Origin: Sialis fuliginosa
Taxonomy: Eukaryota > Arthropoda > Insecta > Megaloptera > Sialidae
Assembly (NCBI GenBank): GCA_961205875.1
Contig: OY540815.1
Coordinates: 24,055,638-24,119,637, forward strand
Direction: 5' to 3'
Length of the DNA stretch: 64,000 nt
This document shows positions 36,564-47,227 of this stretch, piece after piece. The position numbers were made by a program, and so were the translations under genes. The number at the start of each line of letters is the position of its first letter. The first letter of the stretch is position 1. The notes beneath the pieces are model-generated. The model saw nothing but the letters and a program-made list of their open reading frames with translations, made no database searches and was not told the origin of the DNA.

Positions 36564-37070
36564 AGGTGGCTATTACACTATCAAATAAATATGTCAAAGA
36601 TCTTTGACAAAGATTTGATCATATTTCTTTGATAAAATACGAGATTTTGTTCTATTACACTACATAAAATATTTGATAATATTTTCTCAATATTATCTAG
36701 GAATATTTTCTTCTTTTTTGGTGCATTTTGAATATCAGTGCGTGGATGTTCGTCAATTGACGCGATCGAGGTTTGAATTTACAACCGTGTATTGTGGTTT
36801 TTATAATCAATAAGAAGATTATCATATAATACTGGATTTTGTTGATATTCATATATTAATAATTATGTAACTGTAACTGTCAGTGATAACTTGGTAGTCG
36901 CCATTTTGTTTTTGACGTCAAAAAACTTTGATCAAATATAAGAGCCTGTCATTAACTATGATCATAGAAATATTATGAAGGTAAATATTATAAAAGTTGA
37001 CTTATTACACTGTCATATTTCTTTGATCAAAGAAATTATATCATATTTATTTGATAGTGTAATAGCCGCC
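36564..37070. mobile_element. MITE with GGCGGCTATTACACTATC ends, complete
   Basis: Left AGGTGGCTATTACACTATCA, right complement GGCGGCTATTACACTATCAA; the right arm includes TCTTTGATCAAAGAAAT. Flanked by TTA (36561-36563, 37071-37073). It sits next to a short foldback C piece (36536-36560). Harbinger-like by TTA, but TTAA with one mismatch is also possible. Confidence 0.65.
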
Positions 37071-37209
37071 TTAGTATGTTAATGTCAAATATTGCAATCA
37101 AAATTTCGACTAGTTTAACAATGAATTAGTTATTTTATTGTGTTAAAACAATTTATTTATCAAAAAAATTAATGGTAAACATAATAATCAAAAATATAAA
37201 AGTAAAACA

Positions 37210-37505
37210 AAATTGAATTTCCAACGGGTTTTCTGCAATTTTTAAGATCTATTTTCAATATAGTTTCACCACTACAAATCCCAACAACTTTGTCTGTGAG
37301 AGCCTTTTCCTTTCAGTAAAAAAAATTAAGCAAAAAAAATCATAATTTTCATAATTTTCTAATTGAATTTCCAACGACTTTTCTGCAAATTTTAAGATCT
37401 ATTTTCAATATAGTTTCACCACTACAAATCCCAACAACTTTCTGTAAGAGCCTTTTCCTTTCAGTAAAAAAAAATTAAGCAAAAAAAATCATAATTTTCT
37501 AATAA
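37210..37505 (+). repeat. Tandem duplication, two ~150-bp units
   Basis: AATTGAATTTCCAACG with TTTCACCACTACAAATCCCA and GAGCCTTTTCCTTTCAGTAA occurs at about 37211 and 37362. Followed by CCCTGTATAAATATATAC. Confidence 0.8.
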
Positions 37506-37867
37506 CCCTGTATAAATATATACATATGTGTATGTGTGTGGGAGGGGGTATGGGGGGAGGGGTATGGGTATGTATGCGTGTATGTACATTGTCAATGTAT
37601 AAGTGTAAATTATTTGTTTTTATTTAGCCATTTTATTAGAAATGTTATTACAAAAGACGTGGCTTTCTATTTATTTTGTCAAATTGTATTCCGTTTTTTT
37701 TACATAATCTTATGCTGGTTGTTTTCATTGTATAAATTGAATTTTATTCGATGTCTCGCTTCAATTGCATGCAAATATTATTAAAATACTTTAACATTTC
37801 ACTGCTTTTAGTTTCTTATACATTTAAAATGAACATTTCAGGATTTGATTTGATTTTATGGATATAT

Positions 37868-38045
37868 ACACTCGTATGCAGAAGTAGTCGTCCAGTTTTC
37901 ATTCAAATTCGTTTATCACAAACTTAATAGGCTCATCCCATTTGATTATTATAATATTTGAATCATTTTTCCATGTACCAAACCAAGACAGATATTTTGA
38001 AACTCATTTCCTAGATAAAGAAGTACTCTTCGTTTATAATACTTA
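37868..38045 (+). mobile_element. CAGTCGCATGCA MITE fragment
   Basis: ACTCGTATGCAGAAGTAGTC, CATCCCATTTGATTATTATA, TACTCTTCGTTTATAATAC. Confidence 0.6.
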
Positions 38046-38069
38046 TATATATTTGTGATTACAATAAAA

Positions 38070-38430
38070 ATTATAGATAATATTATCTAAAACATTTTTT
38101 CTAGAACGTAACGTTTAAAAAATAATTCGAAAAATTAAAAAATGAAGAAAATCGATAATTTACTAAACCAAATTATAGATAAGAGTATTTTCTACAACTT
38201 TTTTTTCTACTGCGCGCCGTTTCAAAAATAATTCGAAAAATTTAAAAATTGACGATGGTTTTATAAAAATTTAATTTTTATGTCTCACTGTTTTGGTTGT
38301 AGAGCGTTTTGAGATAATATTCGTACGTGATTCAGGGACCCTCAAAACGTGTAATTCTCGAGTTAGAATCTATACATACATTTCATGTAGGTATGTATAA
38401 AAAAAAGTAAAAATAATAAAAAATACAATA
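38070..38430 (+). repeat. Family K repeat, uninterrupted copy
   Basis: Same blocks as at 17.75 kb without the hAT-like insertion; ends at GTATGTATAAAAAAAAGTAA. Confidence 0.55.
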
Positions 38431-38830
38431 GGTATTTACAAATCACTATAATTATAATATACAATTATAAATACCACAGACAGGATAGAAGAACTCAGTG
38501 TGTCTTTGATCTAGGAGCATGAATTTGAATAACAAAGTCCTGAGGAGGAAGTGCATTGGGACAATTATGTCTAGACGGGAAGAGAGTTGTTACATTTCTA
38601 GATAGCTCGATTCTACATAATGGAAATATGATGCATCTAATGTACTATGTAAAACTGATCAAATACTGTAACTTTAAGCGGATTGTATTGAAGTTTTAGA
38701 AGAGGTACAAGGAGGGGGGGGGGGGGGGGAGGTTGTAATGAATATGATTTGCAAGTTATAAGACAGATTTAAATTGGCTTCTGGTAGTATGCAATATCTT
38801 ATTTGTATTCTTATAAAATATGTTATACAA

Positions 38831-39192
38831 TGTATTCCAAGTTGATTAAGACATAGGAAATTTAACATAGGGGCAGTTAGAAGTGTTGGTCAAATTTAAC
38901 GATGTGTGATTGGTGCATTTTGAAATGCCGCCACAAAATTTAATAAAATTGTAATTAGTATTTTGTTTTCAAATTTATATCTGCCAAAAAATATTATTAT
39001 AATTTTATCTAGGATGCTTATTTTATTGTTGAAAACAAAATACTGTTGATTAATTTAAAATTTATCAGTTAGTTTCGAGGCGGCATTTCAAAATGCACCA
39101 ATCACACATCGTTAAATTTGACCAAAGGTTACTACAACATTTCTAATTGTCCCCATGTTAAATTTCCTATGTCTTAATCAACTTGGAATACA
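38831..39192. repeat. 362-bp inverted repeat
   Basis: TGTATTCCAAGTTGATTAAG ... GCATTTTGAAATGCCGCC (38831-38934) is inverted at 39088-39192; similarity resumes at AGTATTTTGTTTTCAA near the centre (38960 / 39030). Small indels separate the arms. No target duplication recognised. Confidence 0.75.
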
Positions 39193-39199
39193 CTGTAAA

Positions 39200-40210
39200 T
39201 ATTAAAGTAATGAATATACAATTTATGATTGATTTTTTAGTCAGCCACAGACAGACGGACGTCTGTAGTGTGATTGAAAAACAAGTGGGGTATCAAAATA
39301 CGCATCTTTTTGAGCTGAGTTCAAAAATATTTATTAAAAAATCTATACCAAAGAAAAGTGGTTAAAACTATGTAAATTTTGAAGTGATTCCCACCCCTAT
39401 AACTTGAAGAAATGAGCTAAAAAACTAGGAGCATAAAGACAATAAGTTTGTTTTTTTTAATAACCACGCGCACATTTTTTTATCAAAAATTTAAGGTAAA
39501 ATCTTGGACCTGTCTTGCAGAGCAATGTTTTTCGAAATAAGGTTTAATAAAATAATTGTATGATGGGGGGTGAGAATTGAAATTGGGTTGCAAATACTAA
39601 AAGGTTGAGAAACGCTGCCTTATAGTAATTAAAGATAAAAAAAAATTAAAAAAAAAATAAAAAATAAAATACGTATAATTTACAAGAGAAAAAGAAGGCA
39701 AAACAGAAACCGAAGCAAACACAAGAATATTTCGATTGACTCTCAAACACACACATTTACTTAAACCGCATTTGATTTCAGGTGAGACGACTCCAGTGGC
39801 ATGCCAATAAGGCAGCCGAGAATATAAATCAAGTAACCGCAAAATCGCATCGCTAAATTCAAACGCGTCACACACAACGGATTTAACTCGATACCGCGCA
39901 CTTGATTTCCGTTCGATTGCACACGATCGAACCGGATCTAAGTTCAATCGGAAAATTGATGAAAATTCAGCGCACATATCTTAACGCATTGTGTACACCA
40001 ACCCTCACTTCCGGTAACTTGATTTCCGGTTCCGTGTACTACTTCCGCCAAGCTGACGAGAACTCACAGTGTGAGATTTCTACGTATCGGGAAAATATAC
40101 CAAATTAGAATTGTCTGTAAAAATACTTGATAAATTTATATTTCATATCAAACAATTCGTAATTTAAAATTCCTACAGGAAAGTATAAATTAGAAATCTA
40201 AATCAACCGT
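39200..40210. other. CpG-containing single-copy island, possible promoter
   Basis: 39700-40100 is balanced in composition, unmatched elsewhere and has many CG dinucleotides and repeated TTCCG / CACTTCCGG. A 126-codon minus-strand frame (39597-39977) crosses it; its second half is low-complexity, so it is not called a gene. Could be a promoter or first exon. Confidence 0.3.
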
Positions 40211-40213
40211 ATT

Positions 40214-40617
40214 GCTTCCTCGCAATTTCGAAAATACGAGAAGCTTTGTGATCGTTTTAAGGATGTATGGCAGGTATCTAATTTCAATGTGAAATAGTTG
40301 AAATTTGGAGAAGTTACTCCTTTATAAACCTTAAGTACCCACACAAAATTTCAAAAGGTTTTACAACATAGTTTCAAAGTTATTATTTTTTTAAATTAAC
40401 ATGGGCTCTTATGGCAGAATGGTGTATTTACGGTTAAAGTCCAATAAAACACATCGAGAAAAATCTTAAATTTTCACAACACGTCACTTACATATTTAGC
40501 AACAAGTTTCATTACAAAAATTACATACTGTGAGAAAAAAAACTATTGAAATTTAGAAATCGGAGAAAAGTTTTAAAACGATCACAAAGATTCTCGTATC
40601 TTCGATATTGCTAGGAA
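40214..40617. mobile_element. Family A-ended element with inverted termini
   Basis: Left CTTCCTCGCAATTTCGAAAA through CTTTGTGATCGTTTTAA; right AAAACGATCACAAAG then CTCGTATCTTCGATATTGCT AGGAAG. The family A 5' end is therefore used here as a ~46-bp terminal inverted repeat around an unrelated ~300-bp core. Confidence 0.65.
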
Positions 40618-40619
40618 GT

Positions 40620-40995
40620 TAAATAATATAAAAACAAAATTGACAGCCCTATGGGAGGGGGGGGTAACCCTAAATCAGGCCCTGGTTATACTAGCTTTTT
40701 ATTTATATAACATATCAAAATTATTTACAAAAAAAAAAAACAGAATATTATTTTCCGTAAAAATTTTCATCGAAGAATCGAAGTAATGAAAGACGTGTAC
40801 GTAAAATATGAGTAAATAACATTTGTAGAGAACTCAAATAAAGTGTACTCGTGTTTCATATCAAGTCACAAATATATGTTCTTTATGTAAAATGAGGAAC
40901 GCAATTTTATGTTGTTTTATTTCCTATATGGATACATTTTAGACGTAACAAAGATATTCCCGATACATCTTTGTAATGTGATACTCATGATAAGC
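40620..40995. other. AT-rich, no gene
   Basis: G run at 40655-40665; otherwise nothing recognised. Confidence 0.3.
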
Positions 40996-40999
40996 TTAA

Positions 41000-41611
41000 C
41001 GTAGTTCCAGCGTGGTATAGTATAATCAGACAATTTACTATAGATAAAAATTTAGAAGCCTCGGCACACAGACATTCACACATACAATTACATATGGTTA
41101 GTTTCAGTGATCTGGCAACGTTGCTCTGAGTGTTTATGTATTTTTGTTTATGGTCTCAGTATGTACAAATAGTATCGCGTTTTTATTCTACACTATTTCA
41201 GAGAGCGTTGCGCACAGCGTTGCCAGATCACTATAATCTGTTGAGTGAACAGGTTGGAAATGGATCGAAAATTAATTTTTTTAATTATTACATCTTGATA
41301 ATAAAACGGCGAGGTGCTATTTTTATTTTTTTAACTTATTCGAAAATCATTTCTCAACACTCTCCTAGTTTTTTTTCCAATTCTGTCGAGTGAATTTTTT
41401 AATATAATAAAAAATAGTTGGAGAGACCGGACATTTTACATGCTTTAAATGGGACATGACCCTCAAAATCGCGAACTTTGTCTTTAAATATCTCGCGATC
41501 TAAACGGCCAAAAATTATGAAATTTTAGGAATTCATAAATAAAGTTGTTATAAACCCGAGAAAAAAAATTCGGCCAAATCTGTCGAAAAGTGATTTCATG
41601 CTGGAACTACC
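41000..41611. mobile_element. TTAA-flanked element, GTAGTTCCAGC ends
   Basis: Left CGTAGTTCCAGCGTG, right complement GGTAGTTCCAGCATG, TTAA on both sides (40996-40999, 41612-41615). Inside, AGTGATCTGGCAACG (41108) and CGTTGCCAGATCACT (41220) form another inverted pair about 125 bp apart, likely a nested insertion. Confidence 0.6.
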
Positions 41612-41671
41612 TTAACTTGAAGAATGTATGTACAAATGTACCTACCTATACATATATATATACAGTACACG

Positions 41672-42245
41672 TGCATATGTACCTTTAAATCAGGGACGTA
41701 TATGAAGAATTTTCTATGAGAGATTATATTTTCATCTGAATTTTATAAAAATTGTAATTAATATACAAATGTACCTATACATATGTATACAGTATACAGT
41801 ACACGTACAGTCGCCTGCAGAACTCGTCTGGCACCCTAAAGGCTAGAATCGCTTACAACAGATTCCAAATTTAAAGACAAACATCATCGGTTATCTTTTT
41901 CTATCAAGTTTATTATATTTAAATACTAAAATTCGGAATATCAAATATTTATTGCCACAAAATTTACGTATACAATTTTTAATAGATTACATAATAATTT
42001 AATTGCACAAATATATATGAGTACCTATGTATTATAAACGAAGAGTAGTTCTTTATCTAGCAAATGAATTTCAAAATATCTGTCTTTGTTTGATACATGG
42101 AGAAATGATTTAAATATTGTAATAATCAACTGCAAGACTATTAATGCAGGCGACTGTACATATGTACCTTTAAATCAGGGACGTATATGAAGAATTTTCT
42201 ATATGAGAGATCATATTTTCATCTGAATTTTATAAAAATTGTACT
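41672..42245 (+). repeat. Direct repeat flanking the CAGTCGCCTGCA MITE
   Basis: CATATGTACCTTTAAATCAG then GGACGTATATGAAGAATTTT occurs at 41673-41762 and 42158-42245, one copy on each side of the MITE, with few differences. Confidence 0.75.
41808..42156. mobile_element. TA-flanked MITE, CAGTCGCCTGCA ends, complete
   Basis: CAGTCGCCTGCAGAA left, TGCAGGCGACTG right, TA at 41806-41807 and 42157-42158. Interior matches the fragments at 14970, 35416 and 37866 (TTATAAACGAAGAGTA in inverted sense). Confidence 0.75.
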
Positions 42246-42249
42246 TATT

Positions 42250-43060
42250 TAGTATATGCCGCTTATAATAATTTACATTTATATGTATATAACTTACTTG
42301 TAATTATATTGTCTACTTATGTACTTAGTCAGTGCTGAATTTACCTGAAAAAAAAAGAAATACATATTAATATATTATTTATGTATTAATTAAAGAACAG
42401 AATACAAAAAAGTTACTAAAGTTGAAATAATGTAATTTTTTAACCCCACAGAAATATGATTTTGTGTATATATATGTGATACTAATACAAACAGAGTCGA
42501 CTTTAGTAAATCTATTGCCCTTGTCGACATATAGCCTCCCTCCCCCCCACTCTTCAACCAGACAATCATAAAATACATTTCATTTGATAATTTAATAATT
42601 CTAAAGAAATTGGAATGATTGTGAAAATTTTACGTATATTTTTCAGTGGATAAAAGCAACATAGGAACACGTGATTTTTGCCCGCATAATCTTCAGTTTT
42701 ACCCAAGTATGTATATTTTTAATTTTAATTTTGGTCACCCCTAGTCCATGTAAATATAAAATAAAAAAAAATCTCTCCTTCGTAGGTACAACAACACATT
42801 TCCGCCACTTTCAAAATTCACGTCATATCAAAAATCGAGCGGTGTCGGTTTTAAAAAATCAGTTGACACGCGTAAGGGGTCCTTTCATTTCGCCTTCCTT
42901 TGTAGGGAGGAAAAAAAACACAAAAAGGGTTTTATGATTTGCAAATAGCGTGTTATCATGATTCACTCAACACCTTCATATCAATGCGAATAAAGACACC
43001 CTTGAAGAAGTCCCGAAAATAATGTATATTAAAACAAAACACATTGCTCCTACTTTATGT
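42250..43060. other. No gene proven
   Basis: C run at 42541-42548. 42780-43010 is single-copy. An 88-codon plus-strand frame (42671-42937) has a hydrophobic start but no known domain. Confidence 0.3.
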
Positions 43061-43063
43061 AAG

Positions 43064-43395
43064 TAACTCTCATGTTTGGTGACATAGAACTCTGGAACTA
43101 TAAATCACACAGACTCTAGGTTGATCTTAAAATGTTCGATTTATAATCTAGTTTTATGTATTGAAATTTCTAATCATTTCGATAACTATTTTATTAGTTA
43201 GAGCTATTTAAGGAGTTTGGGAATTTACTTTTGAGGTTCAGGTGGTGTAATTAACTCTAATGTTTGGTGACATAGAACTGTGGAACTATAAATCATACAG
43301 ACTTCAGATTGGTCTTAAAATGTTCGATGTATAATTTAGTTTTATGTGTTGAAATTTCTAATCATTTCGATAATTATTTTATTAGTTAAGGCTTC
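43064..43395 (+). repeat. Tandem duplication, ~187-bp period
   Basis: GTTTGGTGACATAGAACTCT / GTTTGGTGACATAGAACTGT start two units at about 43074 and 43261, each ending CATTTCGATAA then TATTTTATTAGTTA. A TTAA-GGAGTTTGGG end of the 22.35-kb family lies between them. Confidence 0.75.
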
Positions 43396-43834
43396 CTTAA
43401 TAACTCACTTAAAGCAGTTGATAAATCGAAATACATAAGAATAAACTGTCACTATTCTTTTAGTGAAATTTAAAGTAACTAATTCAATTAGTGAAATAAC
43501 TACTAATTCAATTTTAGAGAGTATATATTCATTTAAACCAACAAAAATATATAAAAGCATATCAACTTCATAATAATATAAATAAAAAAAATACTCTGAA
43601 TAACTCAAAGGGCATTGTATGTACTTCTAAAAAAAATGATTAAAAAACACCTTCCGCGCTCTACATCAACCTCACCTTTCACACTAGCCAACAAACAAAC
43701 GAACAAACGTACATACATACATACATACCGCCCAAAAAAAAAGCACCCGTGTGTTTTATGCAGTGCCATTAAAATCAGAAAAAAGAATCAGCGTTTTATG
43801 ATATGCATGCACCACATTCATCAGCATAAAGAGG

Positions 43835-44085
43835 ATGGGCGGCCTGAATGGGTATGAAAGAAAGGCTGCAATGAACAGGCCTCAGTGGCGTGCATTAGAA
43901 ATAAAAAAAACATTAATAGTTACTGAGCATGGCAGATATATTATATACAATAGTATACAATACTATTGTATATTTAGGCAAAAAATGCAATCGTTGGATA
44001 TGAGAGAAAGGAATTCAATAAACAGGCCTCAATGGCGTGCATTAGAAAAAAAAAAAAACATTAATAGTTACTGAGCATGTCAGAT
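43835..44085 (+). pseudogene. Duplicated remnant resembling a LINE polymerase C-terminus
   Basis: Translations ERKAAMNRPQWRALE (about 43855-43900) and RERNSINRPQWRALE (about 44003-44048) are tandem copies ~145 bp apart, preceded by KEDGRPEW (43830). GRP-x-W followed by RKA-x-RP-x-WR-x-LE resembles the end of RTE-type LINE polyproteins. Interrupted by low-complexity sequence and stops; nothing functional remains. Confidence 0.35.
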
Positions 44086-44087
44086 AT

Positions 44088-44446
44088 AAGGTACTTTTTT
44101 TTAAATAAAATGTATTGAATTCGAAATATTTATTGATATTTGATTACTACAATTTCTGAATATTAATCTATATACATTTAACTGTCTTACAGCGTGATTT
44201 GATGACAATCGGCCAATAGGTGTCAAAATGGTGGACATTTAAACTAATTATTAGTATAATTTATTTATCAATTATTATATTATCATAGAAACTGCTTTAC
44301 ATTGTTTCAAATTTTACGATTCTTTCTTTTATATCTTTTGTGTTTTTGTACTTATCATTAGCAAGTGTCCATCACTGCGTGCTCATTACTGGTTTTACTT
44401 TATCCATTACTGAAGAAAAAACATAAACAAAATAAAAGGCTATAAT
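44088..44446 (-). mobile_element. Family B copy 8, right-truncated
   Basis: Starts AAGGTACTTTTTTTT, follows the family through ATTACTGAAGAAAAAACATA and stops at AGGCTATAAT. The outer inverted repeat is missing. Confidence 0.65.
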
Positions 44447-44449
44447 ATA

Positions 44450-44890
44450 TACCTATACATTATATTTAAAAATTTCAAATGATGTTTGACAACTACAAAA
44501 TGGTTCAAGTTTTATCCGATAGGTGGCAGAGTGATCACTGACCATATAGCGAATACAGTTTGGGCTAATCTTAAGAAAAAATATAATTGACGCCACTGTC
44601 GGCGTGAATTGATGTTCCGTATACATATATATAAAAGAAAGGGTGCAATGAAGAGAGAACAAAGCACTAGCGCTACCTGGTGAGTGCCAGTCAAAACATA
44701 CTCGTGTTCGATGATTATAACGCCTTCTACGCTTAACACGTCACGTATAAGTGTCTGTACTGAGGGGAACGTCACGCGGGGACAGGGGGGAGGGGGGGGG
44801 AGATACCGCGCAGGAGGGTGGGTGTAAGTGCGATATTGCAAATCAACCCTTAATGTTCGATCTGTTGAAAATAGTACACTTGACAAATGA
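44450..44890. other. Single-copy stretch, frame of unknown value
   Basis: A 143-codon minus-strand frame (44512-44943) crosses sequence with unusual CG content and a G run (44786-44801). It contains a proline run and no recognisable domain, so no gene is called. Confidence 0.3.
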
Positions 44891-44891
44891 T

Positions 44892-45530
44892 TTGATCGAG
44901 TAAAATATATATGGACTGTGTTTTGCACTAATGTACCAATCAAACTATAAAAGTATCATTTTTAAATTTTAAATTTACAAAAAAAAATATTCGTTTTTAT
45001 TAACCATGTGAATTATGTAATATTTCTATTTATTTTGAAATTGTCAAAAAATTTAAATATATAGGAAAAAAATCAAATACAAATCCCCTAACCATAAAAA
45101 TTGATCGAGTAAAATATATATGGACTGTGTTTTGCACTAATGTACCAACCAAACTATAAAAGTATCATTTTTAAATTTTAAATTCATAAAAAAAAAATGT
45201 TCGTTTACATTAACCATGTGAATTATGTAATATTTCTATTTTTTTTTTAAATTGTCAAAAAATTTAAATATACGAAAAAAAATCAAATACAAATCCCCTA
45301 ACCATAAAAATTGATCGAGTAAAATATATATGGACTGTGTTTTGCACTAATGTACCAACCAAACTATAAAAGTATCATTTTTAAATTTTAAATTCATAAA
45401 AAAAAATGTTCGTTTACATTAACCATGCGAATTATGTAATATTTCTATTTTTTTGAAATTGTCAAAAAATTTAAAAATTTAAATATACGAAAAAAAAATC
45501 AAATACAAATCACCTAACCATAAAAATTGT
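44892..45530 (+). repeat. Three tandem ~210-bp units
   Basis: Each unit starts TTGATCGAGTAAAATATATA (44892, 45101, 45311) and ends ATCAAATACAAATCCCCTAA or similar. Units contain a family A-like ATTGTCAAAAAATTTAAATA segment, and a family A 3' tail (GCACGAGGAAGCACTGTGCA) follows at 45648-45680, so the array probably grew inside an A relative. Confidence 0.8.
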
Positions 45531-45689
45531 AAGAGTTTAGACTTACACGTGTTTCAATTGCAATGCTTTCATCATCAGAGTGAAGTTAGTGTCTTTAGGA
45601 CTCTGTTTTATTAAAATTCTTCAATAATTACTTTTATGCGAATTTAGCACGAGGAAGCACTGTGCATTTACTTGGCTGATGTTTTTTTT

Positions 45690-46857
45690 GCGTTGATATT
45701 TTGAAAAGAGATTTTTATGAGTTGGTACATTAGTGCTTAACAGTGTCCATATTTGTATAAGAAGCATATAATAGGCATGATGCCAGTAACAAAGTATCAC
45801 TGAAATTATGATTTTAAATAATGAAATATGTAGGTTAAAAAGATTCTAAAAAATGTATTTATTTTTATATTAAATGCGAGATTAATATGATTTTTGTTAA
45901 AATAAAAACACAAAATACAGCAATCCGCCAGTTTAGATCGAATGACGTCACGGCTAAGTAAACATCATTTTTGTTTCATTAATATCTGCACTGTATATAA
46001 ATTATTTTATGGTTTTAAATTTGCTCAGTTTTGTGTTACCAAAACTAAAACCGAAAAACGTTAGCGATGGAACAAGGATTTATTATTGTTAACAAGGAAT
46101 GTTTACATAAGCGTGACGTCAAAAATGCGCCATGACACCTGCGAGCGTTTTGACGTCAAATTCAAAATTAGTTTTAAAAGGGTCAATTTTTTTGATTAAA
46201 CTTTTATTTTGTGCAGAAATAGGAAACACGTAAGATCATCATAAAATAATTTTTTTAAATAAAAAATAATCGTTCTCACAATACTCATTGCTACGTATAA
46301 GAAAGTAAATCCGATCTGAAGAACTAAAATAAACAGTAGTTGTAAACATATCTGGTTCTAGAGTGCACGACCCTCATGTTGATAAACACTGGTATACTTA
46401 ACATGATTGAGGGTACCAAGTGGGAGGGGGGGGGGGGCACCCCGTCAATGCGTGGATTCAGTGCGTGATTTTATTTACTTTGGTTGCTGTAAATAGAGTC
46501 CATTGTCGACCCGATCTCGTGAATCAACATCTTAATGCATTTATCACAAAATCAATTACCGTTTCGTTCGTATACTATTTTTACTCTCATTTGTAAATTT
46601 GATTATTTATGGGTGAGTTGGGTGTAAATGCAGGGGGGGAGGGAGGGGAGGTTAAGAATTAATTATATTATGTATACAAAAACTACGTACCTAAAAAATA
46701 CATGTGTTGTTCGTTTTTTTTCTGATTTTATACGAAAACTATTGAGCAGATTTACATGAGATTTTTACTAGAAATGAAATTTAAATAAATCCAAAAATCA
46801 AAAATAGCATTTAATATTAATTTACACGATCAATTATAAAACTATAATACCTCTACG
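45690..46857. other. No gene seen; G runs
   Basis: 46110-46160 contains GTGACGTCAAAAATGCG and TTTTGACGTCAAA, two TGACGTCA-type palindromes; GAATGACGTCACGG is at 45943. G12 run at 46426-46437. A lone TACGTATAAGAAAGT end is at 46293. Confidence 0.35.
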
Positions 46858-47227
46858 TCTTGTTTTCTTGTATTTTAGTCGATATTTGTATGACGAGTTG
46901 AAGTTCACTGCAAGAAATTTCACTAAAAAATTTAGAATTTTTGATTTCGTTAAAAGTATGTTTATTGTATAGAAAATGACGTGAAAAGTTGTTTGTTTCA
47001 AACCGCAGGTCTGTATCTCAAACCGTTCTCGAGATATAGCCTCTCAAAGTTTTAGTTTTTTCAAATTTTTGGAGAAAAAAGGCCATAACTTTTGAACGTG
47101 TGGCCGAATTTGATTTTAGTTGACGGATTTGGAATCAGCGTGTCAAAATCTATATAATGACATGTAAAATACCTTAAAACTCTAAAAAAAAAAATTCGCG
47201 AAAAATCGAAAAAATTCAAAGGGGTAT

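Noticed and set aside
39597..39977. 126-codon minus-strand frame
   Set aside because: Second half is low-complexity Phe/Tyr from an A-rich tract. The composition island may matter, but the protein is not convincing.
44512..44943. 143-codon minus-strand frame
   Set aside because: Crosses a G homopolymer that makes a proline run; no domain, no splice or polyadenylation context, overlaps a tandem array at one end.
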